DNA from: Brockia lithotrophica
GTDB lineage: Bacteria > Bacillota > Bacilli > Thermicanales > DSM-22653
DNA length: 64,000 bases
NCBI RefSeq assembly: GCF_003633725.1
Contig: NZ_RBIJ01000001.1
Coordinates: forward strand, 62,001 to 126,000
Direction of reading: 5' to 3'
In this document: piece by piece, positions 56,963 to 64,000 of the stretch
Layout of the letters: every line of letters starts with the position of its first letter
How positions within the stretch are numbered: position 1 is the stretch's first letter
Made by a program: the position numbers and the translations under genes
Notes under the pieces: model-generated
Seen by the model: only the letters and a program-made list of their open reading frames with translations
The model's database searches: none
Told to the model about the DNA's origin: nothing

Positions 56963-57155
56963 TTGTCCCCTCCTCTCGCCCCGAGTACCGGAATTCGCCG
57001 GGTGCGGAAGTCTCTGCCACGGGTTTCTTTTCCTAGGTTGGGAGGCGGCGGCAGGATTCATGCGCCGCATGCAAAATTTCCGCGCCGAGGGAGGAGTTTG
57101 CCCGCGGATGACGAATTGTGCCCAGGAAAGGGTGTTTGCGGAAAGGGGGTCGGCC

Positions 57156-57539
57156 GTGCCGCAAGTCGTGCAGCACGTTCTGGCGGCGTTGGTCGTCGTC
57201 CCGCCTCTCGGCTTTCCCCTCGTGTGGCTCGTCGCATACTACGTCACGCGTTCCCCTTCGGAGGCGCGGGAGTGGGCACTCGGGGCGACCTCGCTCCTCT
57301 TCTTCCTCGCGGACTTCGTCTTGGGAGAGGTCGTGCGCTGGGGAGGGGTCGGGCGGTTTGCCTTTCTCTTCGGGTTTTTTGCCGCCTTCGCCGCCCTCGT
57401 CGCCTACGGGGTGCGGCGCGGACGGAGGGTGAGGTTCCCCCTCGGCCGCGTGGCCTTGCGGCTGGGGCTTTTGTATTTCGGCGGCGTGTACGCGCTCCTC
57501 GTCCTCGTGGGAATCTTGGTAACGGCATGGAACTTGTAG
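57156..57539 (+). CDS. DUF3397-like membrane protein
   Basis: 127 residues with four hydrophobic helices: LAALVVVPPLGFPLVWLVAY, TSLLFFLADFVLGEVV, FAFLFGFFAAFAALVAY and LGLLYFGGVYALLVLVGILV. The position a little before mraZ and the size fit DUF3397, which lies near the dcw cluster in Bacilli; function unknown. The GTG at 57156 follows GGAAAGGGGG; an ATG at 57108 is a less supported alternative. Confidence 0.6.
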   Translation: MPQVVQHVLAALVVVPPLGFPLVWLVAYYVTRSPSEAREWALGATSLLFFLADFVLGEVVRWGGVGRFAFLFGFFAAFAALVAYGVRRGRRVRFPLGRVALRLGLLYFGGVYALLVLVGILVTAWNL

Positions 57540-57563
57540 CACAAGGGAGGTAGGGATACGGCC

Positions 57564-58793
57564 GTGGACCTCGGCGAACGCAAGCTCCTCTGGGTAGAAC
57601 GCTTCATGCCCGTTCTCAGGACGCTTCGGGCAGAATTCGAACGCACGCGCCCCTTTTCCGGCCTCACGATCGCCATCGCCCTTCACCTCGAAGCTAAGAC
57701 GGCCTACCTCGCAGACACGCTTCGGGCGGGCGGTGCAGAGGTCTACCTCGCGAGCTCCAACCCTCTCTCCACGCAGGACGACGTCGCCCGGGCCGTGGCG
57801 GCGCGCGGCGTCCGCGTCTTCGCCCGCCGGGGAGCGACGCAGGAGGAGTACGAGGCATACCTCGAAGAGCTCGTCCGGGCCCGTCCGCACCTTCTCGTGG
57901 ACGACGGCGGCGACCTCGTCCACCTCCTGCACACGCGCTACCCGGAAATCGCCGCGAGCGTGATCGGCGGGGCGGAGGAGACGACGACGGGGATTTTGCG
58001 CCTCAGGGCGCTGGCGAGGTCGGGACGCCTGCGCTTTCCCATGGTCCTCGTGAACGACACGCCCACGAAGCACCTCTTCGACAACCGCTACGGTACGGGA
58101 CAGTCGGTGTGGGACGCCTTCGTTCGGACGACGAACCTCCTCGTCGCGGGGAAGACCGTCGTCGTCCACGGCTACGGGTGGTGCGGGAAGGGCGTAGCCC
58201 AGCGCGCCCGCGGACTCGGGGCGGAGGTCGTCGTCACGGAAGTCCATCCCGTGCGGGCTTTGGAAGCCCACCTCGAGGGGTTCCGTGTCCTTCCGGCCCT
58301 CGAGGCGGCGGCGATCGGCGACGTCTTCGTCACCGTGACGGGGAACGCGCGCGTCCTCGGACGCGAGCACTTCGCCCGCATGAAGGACGGGGCGTTCCTC
58401 ATGAACGCGGGCCACTTCGACGTCGAGGTCGCGGTTTCCGAACTCCGGGAGATGGCCGTCCGCATAGACGAGGACGTTCGGCCCAACGTGGACGCGTACG
58501 TCCTCCCAGACGGCCGTACGCTTTACCTCCTCGGCAAGGGTCGGCTCGTGAACCTCGTGGCCGGCGACGGCCACCCGGCGGAGATCATGGACCTAAGTTT
58601 TGCCCTGCAGGCCCTCTCCCTCCTCTACCTCCGGGAGCGCCACGCGCGAGAAGGGCGGCTTGCTCCGGAGCTCTTGCCCGTGCCGCCGGAGGTAGACGAG
58701 GAGGTAGCGCGCCGGAAGCTCGCCGCCCTCGGGATCGCGATTGACCACCTCACAGAAGACCAAAGGCGTTACCTCGAGGGAGAGGAAGCGTAA
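57564..58793 (+). CDS. ahcY: Adenosylhomocysteinase
   Basis: 409 residues, the shorter thermophile/archaeal-type SAHH. ALHLEAKTAYLADTLRAGGA, ASSNPLSTQDDVAR, GGAEETTTGILRL, NDTPTKHLFDNRYGTGQSVW and the NAD-binding VHGYGWCGKGVAQRARGLGA are diagnostic. It hydrolyses S-adenosylhomocysteine produced by methylations and by SAM enzymes. The GTG follows GGGAGGTAGGG. It shares an operon with the upstream membrane gene and is closed by a terminator before mraZ. Confidence 0.95.
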   Translation: MDLGERKLLWVERFMPVLRTLRAEFERTRPFSGLTIAIALHLEAKTAYLADTLRAGGAEVYLASSNPLSTQDDVARAVAARGVRVFARRGATQEEYEAYLEELVRARPHLLVDDGGDLVHLLHTRYPEIAASVIGGAEETTTGILRLRALARSGRLRFPMVLVNDTPTKHLFDNRYGTGQSVWDAFVRTTNLLVAGKTVVVHGYGWCGKGVAQRARGLGAEVVVTEVHPVRALEAHLEGFRVLPALEAAAIGDVFVTVTGNARVLGREHFARMKDGAFLMNAGHFDVEVAVSELREMAVRIDEDVRPNVDAYVLPDGRTLYLLGKGRLVNLVAGDGHPAEIMDLSFALQALSLLYLRERHAREGRLAPELLPVPPEVDEEVARRKLAALGIAIDHLTEDQRRYLEGEEA

Positions 58794-58863
58794 GGTCGCG
58801 GCTCTCCCTGTTCCCCTCGGCAACGCGCGGGATTTCCTCCCATCGGACAAGCGGACGATCGAA

Positions 58864-58894
58864 CCGCCCGGGAAGCCCTTCCCGGGCGGTATTT
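58864..58894 (+). terminator. ahcY: Intrinsic terminator after ahcY
   Basis: CCGCCCGGGAA pairs with TTCCCGGGCGG (11 bp), followed by TATTTTCG. Confidence 0.85.
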
Positions 58895-58950
58895 TCGTAC
58901 GCGGCTCGGGGAAGGATTTTTTGCCGTGGCGCCGAAGAACATAGCGTAGG

Positions 58951-58975
58951 TGGGGCAAAGTGGGGTAAAGTGGGG
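58951..58975 (+). promoter_or_regulatory. mraZ: MraZ operator: three TGGGG boxes phased at 10 bp
   Basis: TGGGG occurs at 58951, 58961 and 58971, each followed by five bases (CAAAG, TAAAG, AGGTG). This is the known MraZ-binding array of TGGGN repeats with 5-base spacers, here directly before the mraZ start, so autoregulation of the dcw operon is expected. Confidence 0.88.
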
Positions 58976-58986
58976 AGGTGAGGGGG

Positions 58987-59454
58987 ATGTTCCTCGGGGA
59001 GCACCGGCACGTGCTCGACGAAAAGGGTCGGCTCACGATTCCTGCCCGCTTCCGCGAGGAACTGGGTTCGCCGTTCATCCTCACGCGCGGACTCGACGGC
59101 TCCCTCTTCGCCTACCCCCTTGGCGCCTGGCGCACGCTCGAGCGGCGCCTGCGCTCCCTTCCCTTTACCCGCAAAGAAGTCCGTGCCTTTACGCGCCTCC
59201 TCTTTGCCGGCGCTGTGGAGGTGGAACCCGACCGTCAGGGCCGGATCAACATCCCGCCCAACCTCGCGGCCTACGCCGGTTTGACGAAGAACGTCGTAGT
59301 CGTCGGGGTTTCCGCGCGCGTGGAGATTTGGGACGAGGCGCGCTGGGAGGCGTACGTCGCCGAAGGAGAGGCGAAGTACACGGATCTCGCCGAGTCCCTC
59401 ATCGATCTGGACCTCGACGAGGGGTGGGAAGATTCCGGCGCGGACATCCCGTAA
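58987..59454 (+). CDS. mraZ: Transcriptional regulator MraZ
   Basis: About 155 residues, two AbrB-like halves: MFLGEHRHVLDEKGRLTIPA with FREEL, and VEVEPDRQGRINIPPNLAAY. MraZ binds its own promoter as a ring and represses the division-and-cell-wall cluster. The ATG at 58987 was preferred over GTG 58978, which lies in the GGGGAGGTGAGG ribosome site. The acidic C-terminal tail is slightly longer than usual. Confidence 0.95.
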   Translation: MFLGEHRHVLDEKGRLTIPARFREELGSPFILTRGLDGSLFAYPLGAWRTLERRLRSLPFTRKEVRAFTRLLFAGAVEVEPDRQGRINIPPNLAAYAGLTKNVVVVGVSARVEIWDEARWEAYVAEGEAKYTDLAESLIDLDLDEGWEDSGADIP

Positions 59455-59466
59455 GGAGGCGTGCGC

Positions 59467-60384
59467 GTGCACATACCCGTCCTCCTTCAGGAAGTGGTGG
59501 AGGTTCTCGCCCCCGCTCCCGGGAAGATCTTCGTCGATGCGACGGTCGGCCTCGGGGGGCATGCGCGGGAGATCCTCGCGCGCTTGGACGGCGGGCTCCT
59601 CATCGGCATCGACCAAGATCCGTCGGCTTTGGCCCGCGCGGAGGTCGCCCTGGGCGAGGTGGGGGGGCGCTTCATCCTGAAGCGCGCGAACTTTGCCGAC
59701 CTCGAGGACGTCGTACGTCCCTTGGTACCCGAAGGGGTAGACGGAATCCTCTTCGACCTCGGAGTCTCCTCCCTCCAACTCGACGAGGCAGAACGGGGGT
59801 TTACCTACCGCGCGGACGCCCCGTTGGACATGCGCATGGATCCCGAGGGGGCGGTTACTGCCGCCGACCTCGTCAACACCCTGTCCGAAGACGAGCTCGC
59901 TCGAATCCTTCGTGAGTACGGGGAGGAACCCTTTGCCAGGCGCATTGCCCGCTTCCTCGTGGAGGCACGGGCGCGCTCGCCCATCACCACGACGGGAGAA
60001 CTTGTGGAGATCGTGAAAGCCGCAATTCCCGCCCGCTACCGCAGGCGGGGAGGGCATCCGGCGCGCAGGACCTTCCAGGCGCTCCGGATTGCCGTAAACG
60101 ACGAATTGGCCCGCCTGGAGACTGCCCTCGAGCAGGCGATCCGCCTCCTTCGTCCCGGCGGCCGTCTGGCGGTGATCTCCTTCCATTCGCTCGAAGACCG
60201 ACGCGTGAAAGAAGCCTTTCGCCGGGCGGTGTACGGTCCGGAGTCGACCGCACCGTACTCCGGCGCCCCGCGCCCGACCTACCGCCTCCTCTTGCGGAAA
60301 CCCGTAACGCCGACGCCGGAGGAGGTGGCGCGCAACCCCCGTGCCCGGTCGGCGAAGCTCCGCGCCCTGGAGCGGGTCACGTGA
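59467..60384 (+). CDS. rsmH: 16S rRNA (cytosine-1402-N4)-methyltransferase RsmH
   Basis: About 305 residues. VHIPVLLQEVVEVL, DATVGLGGHAREIL, GIDQDPSALARAE, LFDLGVSSLQLDEAERGFTY, PLDMRMDPE and ISFHSLEDRRVKEAFR identify RsmH/MraW. The GTG at 59467 is eight bases after AAGGAGG; GTG 59461 is too close. It follows mraZ in the standard dcw order. Confidence 0.95.
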   Translation: MHIPVLLQEVVEVLAPAPGKIFVDATVGLGGHAREILARLDGGLLIGIDQDPSALARAEVALGEVGGRFILKRANFADLEDVVRPLVPEGVDGILFDLGVSSLQLDEAERGFTYRADAPLDMRMDPEGAVTAADLVNTLSEDELARILREYGEEPFARRIARFLVEARARSPITTTGELVEIVKAAIPARYRRRGGHPARRTFQALRIAVNDELARLETALEQAIRLLRPGGRLAVISFHSLEDRRVKEAFRRAVYGPESTAPYSGAPRPTYRLLLRKPVTPTPEEVARNPRARSAKLRALERVT

Positions 60385-60457
60385 TCCGCCGCCCCAAGTT
60401 CGTGGTGCGAACCCTTCGAAACCGATGTACCTCGACGAGATGGAGGGAGGGTTTGTC

Positions 60458-60991
60458 GTGCACCCCCCGCTTCGAGGATCCGCGGCTCTCCGCGCCCGCC
60501 CTGCGGAATACGACCCCGTCCCAACACCGCCGCTTCCGCGGTCGCCTCGCCGCGCGCGTCCTTCGGGGTCGCCGGAGGCGAAGCCGACCGCCCCTTCGTC
60601 CGTACCCTTTTCGGGTGCAGAAAAGCGCACCTACCTCGGGTACGCGGTATTGGCGCTCCTCGTTGTCTTCGCCTATCTCGCGCGCATGGCCTACCTCACG
60701 GGGCTCGGCTATGAAGCGTCTCGCCTCGAACGGGAAACGGCCGCCCTGCGGCAGGAAGTGGACCTTCTTACGGCGGAGGTCGACCGCCTGAAGTCCCCCG
60801 AACGTCTGCGCGAGGTTGCCGCAGGGCTCGGCCTGGAGAAGAACGCGGGAACCGTGGTGCGCGGCGACGGGACGCCCCAAGGTGTGGCCCAACTTGGCAA
60901 CCGTCCCCCGACCGGTTCGCCCGTCGTGGCGCGTGTCTCGCCGACGCAGGGGGGAGAGCCGGACGCCATACGTCCGGAGACGCGGCCGTGA
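60458..60991 (+). CDS. ftsL: Cell division protein FtsL-like
   Basis: About 177 residues. A proline-rich cytoplasmic region of ~55 residues precedes one membrane helix (YLGYAVLALLVVFAYLARMA) and a heptad-rich coiled coil (YEASRLERETAALRQEVDLL, TAEVDRLKSPERLREVAAGL). The size, topology and place between rsmH and ftsI identify FtsL, the partner of DivIC/FtsB. The GTG at 60458 follows GGAGGGAGGG; an ATG at 60425 lacks a ribosome site. The stop overlaps the ftsI start (GTGA). Confidence 0.8.
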   Translation: MHPPLRGSAALRARPAEYDPVPTPPLPRSPRRARPSGSPEAKPTAPSSVPFSGAEKRTYLGYAVLALLVVFAYLARMAYLTGLGYEASRLERETAALRQEVDLLTAEVDRLKSPERLREVAAGLGLEKNAGTVVRGDGTPQGVAQLGNRPPTGSPVVARVSPTQGGEPDAIRPETRP

Positions 60992-62829
60992 CGTCGCGGG
61001 GGGACGTCGGCGGGGGGAGACGCCCGGGGAACGCGCACCGCGCGTTCCGCACGGCTGCGTACTTCTTGGGCGTGTTTGTCGCCTTCCTCGTCGCCGTGAT
61101 CGGACGCGTCTTCTACGTACAGGAGGTGTGGGGCCCCCAACTCCTTCACGCCGCCACCGAACAATGGGTTCATTCGCGCGAAGAAGAGGCGCCCCGCGGA
61201 TCCCTCTTGGACCGAAATGGCGAACGCCTCGCGTACGACGTTCCCGCCTTTGACGTCGTCGCCCTCCTCGATCCCCGGGCTCCCGAACACGTCGAGGACC
61301 TCGAGGCGACGGCCCGCGCCCTCGCCCGCGGGCTCGATGCTCCCGAGGAGGCGATCTTGAACACGCTGCGGGAAGGGCGCGAACGGGGGAGGTACCAGGT
61401 GGAGTTCCGCCCCTACGGGTGGAAGCTCCTCCCGCACCGCAAGGAAGCTCTCGAGGAAGAGCTGCGGCGCGCGGGCGTTCGGGGGGTCGTCTTTCGCCCC
61501 GAGGTCGGACGGTACTACCCCAAAGGCGAGTACGCCGCCTACCTCCTCGGCTACGTAAACCGGGACGGGAAGGCGGAGTACGGCCTGGAGGCGGGATTGG
61601 ATGCCGTACTCCGCGGCACGCGGGGAAAGACTTCGGTGCCCACGGACAACCGCGGCGTACCCCTCCCTTACGCCGAGGTCCAGGGTGATCCGCCGCGTCC
61701 GGGAAAGGACGTCGTGCTCACGATCGACGTCCGCCTGCAGGCGATCCTCGAGGAGGCGCTTCGGGAGGCGGACGAGGAACTCCACCCCAAGGGCATTTGG
61801 GGCGTGCTCGTCGATCCGTGGACGATGGAGGTGCTCGCGGCCGCCGCCCGCCCGACCTTCGATCCCAACCGGTACGAGGCGATTTCCGAGTACACAAATC
61901 CCTTCGTGGGCAGGCTCTACGAGCCGGGTTCGACCTTCAAGGTGCTCACCCTAGCCGCGGCGATCGAAGAAGGCGTGTACCGCGACGACGACACGTACCA
62001 GGCGGGGGTGTATGCACGTCCGGAAATCTCGCCCCCGATCCGCGACTGGTCGGACCCCAGGGGATGGGGGAAGATCACGCTGCGCGAGGGGATCGTCCGC
62101 TCGAGCAACGTCGCCGCGGTGATCCTCGGGTACGAGCGCCTGGGACGGGAGCGGCTTGCCCGGTACGAACACGCCTTCGGCGTAGACGAACTGCCGTTTT
62201 CGCTCACGGGACGGGCTCCGCTCCCCGGATCGGCGCGCGGTCGGCTGCCCGACTTTGCCGCTGCGCCGCCGCGCGACGTGGCGACGACGACGTACGGGCA
62301 GGGACTCGAAGTGACGGCGTTTGGCCTCGTCCGTGCCCTTTCCGCAGCGGTGACCGATGGGGTACTGCGCGATCCCGTGCTCGTGAAGTGCGTTCGCGAC
62401 GCCAACGCCGGGACGTGCACTTCCCCCACGGCCTCTGAAGGTCGACGCGTCGTTTCGCCGGAAACGGCGGCCAAGGTGCGGGAGATCCTCGCCGACGTCG
62501 TAGCCCGACCCGAAGGTACGGGACACGCCTATGCCGTGGACGGATACCGCATCGGCGGCAAGACGGGCACAGCGCAAAAGGTCGATCCCCGCACGGGAAA
62601 GTACGAAGCGCGGCGGTACATCTATTCCTTTTACGGATTCCTCCCCGTAGACCACCCGCGGTTTGCCCTCTACATCGCCGTCGATGAACCAGAACGGCCG
62701 GCCGAGGGGAGCGGCGAGGTCGTCGCCCCGATCTTTCGCAAGGTCGTCGAGCAGGCAGCGCCTCTGCTCGGCGTGGAGCGCGAAGGGACGGGTTCTCCCG
62801 CGGGGGAAAGCCGCATACGAGTGAGGTGA
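60988..62829 (+). CDS. ftsI: Class B penicillin-binding protein 2B (FtsI/PbpB)
   Basis: 613 residues. One N-terminal membrane helix and a PBP dimer domain (RGSLLDRNGERLAYD) precede the transpeptidase domain with STFK in EPGSTFKVL, SSN in IVRSSNVAAV and KTGT in GGKTGTAQK. It performs septal cross-linking with FtsW. It has no PASTA domains before its end at 62829. Start GTG in a GTGA overlap with ftsL. Confidence 0.93.
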   Translation: MTSRGDVGGGRRPGNAHRAFRTAAYFLGVFVAFLVAVIGRVFYVQEVWGPQLLHAATEQWVHSREEEAPRGSLLDRNGERLAYDVPAFDVVALLDPRAPEHVEDLEATARALARGLDAPEEAILNTLREGRERGRYQVEFRPYGWKLLPHRKEALEEELRRAGVRGVVFRPEVGRYYPKGEYAAYLLGYVNRDGKAEYGLEAGLDAVLRGTRGKTSVPTDNRGVPLPYAEVQGDPPRPGKDVVLTIDVRLQAILEEALREADEELHPKGIWGVLVDPWTMEVLAAAARPTFDPNRYEAISEYTNPFVGRLYEPGSTFKVLTLAAAIEEGVYRDDDTYQAGVYARPEISPPIRDWSDPRGWGKITLREGIVRSSNVAAVILGYERLGRERLARYEHAFGVDELPFSLTGRAPLPGSARGRLPDFAAAPPRDVATTTYGQGLEVTAFGLVRALSAAVTDGVLRDPVLVKCVRDANAGTCTSPTASEGRRVVSPETAAKVREILADVVARPEGTGHAYAVDGYRIGGKTGTAQKVDPRTGKYEARRYIYSFYGFLPVDHPRFALYIAVDEPERPAEGSGEVVAPIFRKVVEQAAPLLGVEREGTGSPAGESRIRVR

Positions 62830-62905
62830 ACGTTGGACTTGTCGTGGGTGTCTGTCCCGCCCTCGTCCGATCGCGTGCGGCAGGTGCCCCGGGGAGGACG
62901 GACGC

Positions 62906-64000
62906 GTGCGGCGCGAACCTTCTCGACGCCTCCTCGCCCTCTTCGGCCTCGCCACGCTTGCGCTTGTCGTCTTTGCCTTGCGCCTGTTTCACCTCCAGGT
63001 GCTCATGGGCCCGGACCTCGCGGCCAAGGCCTTGGAGCTTTGGAGTCGGGATGTACCCGTAGAACCTCCGCGGGGGCGGATCCTCGACCGCAACGGGGAA
63101 ATCCTCGCGACGAACCGCGAGGCGTACTCCGTCCTCGTCTTTCCCGCCCAGGTACGGGACAAGGAGCGCACGGCGGACATCCTCGCGCGCGAACTCGGCG
63201 CCGACCGGGAAAAGATCCTTCGGCGTATTTCGCAGAGGACGCTCGTGGTGCGCCTTTCGCCGGAAGGCAGGCGGGTGGACGAAGACGTGCGGCGGCGCGT
63301 AGAGGCGCTCGCCCTTCCTGGCGTCTACGTCGCCCCCGAGCCGGCGCGCATCTACCCCCACGGTTCCTTGGCCGCCCACGTCCTCGGGTTCGTCGGGATC
63401 GACAACCAGGGACTTTCCGGCCTCGAGCTCGCCTACGACGAGGTGCTGCGGGGGCGCCGTGGGGCGTTCAAGCTCTTCACCACCGCGGCGGGCGAGGCGC
63501 TTCCCGGGCTTCCCATGCTGTACGACGCCCCCGAAGCCGGCTACGACGTCGTGACCTCCCTCGACCTCCGTCTGCAGGAGATCTTAGAGAACGCCCTCGA
63601 CGACGCCTGGCTCACGTACAAGCCCGAGGCGGCCATGGGGGTGATCGCTGACCCCCGAACGGGGGAGATCCTCGCCATGGCCTCGCGGCCCACATTCGAC
63701 CCGAACCGCTACCGGGAGTATCCGGCCGAAGTGCTCAACCGCAACCTCCCGATCTGGCGCGTCTTCGAACCCGGCTCGACGTTTAAGATCGTCACCCTGA
63801 GCGCCGCCCTCCAGGAGAAAAAGGTCGACCTCGAGCGCGAGCACTTCTTCGACCCCGGCTACATCATCGTCGCCGGCGTAAAGATCCGGAACTGGAAGCC
63901 CGGAGGACACGGCGACCAGACCTTTCTCCAAGTCGTGGAAAACTCCAACAACCCGGGCTTCGTCGAACTCGGGCTCCGCCTCGGCAAGGAAACGCTCTTT
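62906..64000 (+). CDS. spoVD: Class B PBP, SpoVD-like, cut by the window end
   Basis: The first 365 residues. A membrane helix (LLALFGLATLALVVFALRLF), the dimer domain (PRGRILDRNGEILATNREAY) and the start of the transpeptidase domain with STFK in EPGSTFKIV and SNN in VENSNNPGFVE; the KTGT box lies beyond the window. The second class B PBP in the dcw cluster of spore formers is usually SpoVD, which makes spore cortex; that name is inferred from position. The GTG follows GGGGAGGA. Confidence 0.85.
   Translation, partial: MRREPSRRLLALFGLATLALVVFALRLFHLQVLMGPDLAAKALELWSRDVPVEPPRGRILDRNGEILATNREAYSVLVFPAQVRDKERTADILARELGADREKILRRISQRTLVVRLSPEGRRVDEDVRRRVEALALPGVYVAPEPARIYPHGSLAAHVLGFVGIDNQGLSGLELAYDEVLRGRRGAFKLFTTAAGEALPGLPMLYDAPEAGYDVVTSLDLRLQEILENALDDAWLTYKPEAAMGVIADPRTGEILAMASRPTFDPNRYREYPAEVLNRNLPIWRVFEPGSTFKIVTLSAALQEKKVDLEREHFFDPGYIIVAGVKIRNWKPGGHGDQTFLQVVENSNNPGFVELGLRLGKETLF

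Noticed and set aside
1-64000. tRNA or rRNA genes
   Set aside because: No cloverleaf-like segments with a T-arm GGTTCRA and matching acceptor stem, and no rRNA signature, were found by reading. A covariance search would be needed to exclude short tRNAs.

Overview
The window looks like chromosomal DNA from a GC-rich, endospore-forming, anaerobic Firmicute that lives on H2. The sequence basis is: two germinant-receptor operons, an RsfA prespore regulator and a SpoVD-like penicillin-binding protein (spores); strong Shine-Dalgarno sequences with many GTG/TTG starts; futalosine-pathway menaquinone genes; and a complete [FeFe]-hydrogenase module (hydE, hydF, hydG, hydA) with a Tat-exported small subunit and a membrane cytochrome b. 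Naming a genus is inference only; lineages such as Brockia would fit.

Layout. 1-6290: ubiX-mqnA-hepT-ndk-cheR-aroC-aroB, a Bacillales-like order linking chorismate synthesis to menaquinone and its prenyl tail. 6290-21850: a cell-surface and metal-uptake region. It holds three proteins with LPxTG-like anchors (a beta-propeller, a secreted CbiX chelatase fused to two FmdE-like domains, an RCC1-repeat protein), a secreted YVTN/phosphoesterase, and a metal-chelate ABC importer behind a Fur-like box. It is interrupted at about 11.2-13.9 kb by an AT-rich, largely decayed island carrying a Flp-like pilin gene and bracketed by two copies of a ~135-bp element. 21850-31830: the hydrogenase region, with a DUF6390-like gene, a small gene of unknown function, a truncated tandem copy of hydF, hydF, hydE, a macro-domain-like gene, hydG, then hydA-hydB-cytochrome b. 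Tandem Rex boxes and a shared GAAAGCGCTTTC palindrome suggest the regulation.

31830-43800: yibE/F, the nadBCA operon behind a NiaR-like site, a small membrane protein, argS, a YqgP-like pseudo-rhomboid, a large membrane-anchored protein of unknown function and ylaN. 43800-57000: germination and regulation. Ger operon 1 (gerKA-gerKB-gerKC plus a tiny two-helix ORF) is followed by an Asp23-family gene, ftsW, a CBS-pair protein, a SufR-like regulator, spx and rsfA. Ger operon 2 consists of gerKA and one ORF in which the B (permease) and C (lipoprotein) subunits are fused. 57000-64000: a DUF3397-like gene, ahcY, then the dcw cluster start mraZ-rsmH-ftsL-ftsI-spoVD with three phased MraZ boxes; the last gene runs off the window.

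How it fits together (inference): the exported hydrogenase and cytochrome b would pass electrons from H2 to menaquinone made with MqnA/UbiX/HepT, under redox (Rex) and possibly Fe-S (SufR-like) control. The Fur-boxed importer and YlaN would support the iron demand. The most unusual items are the GerB-GerC fusion, the surface-anchored CbiX-FmdE protein, the hydF head duplication, and the palindrome shared by hydrogenase genes and a SufR-like regulator.
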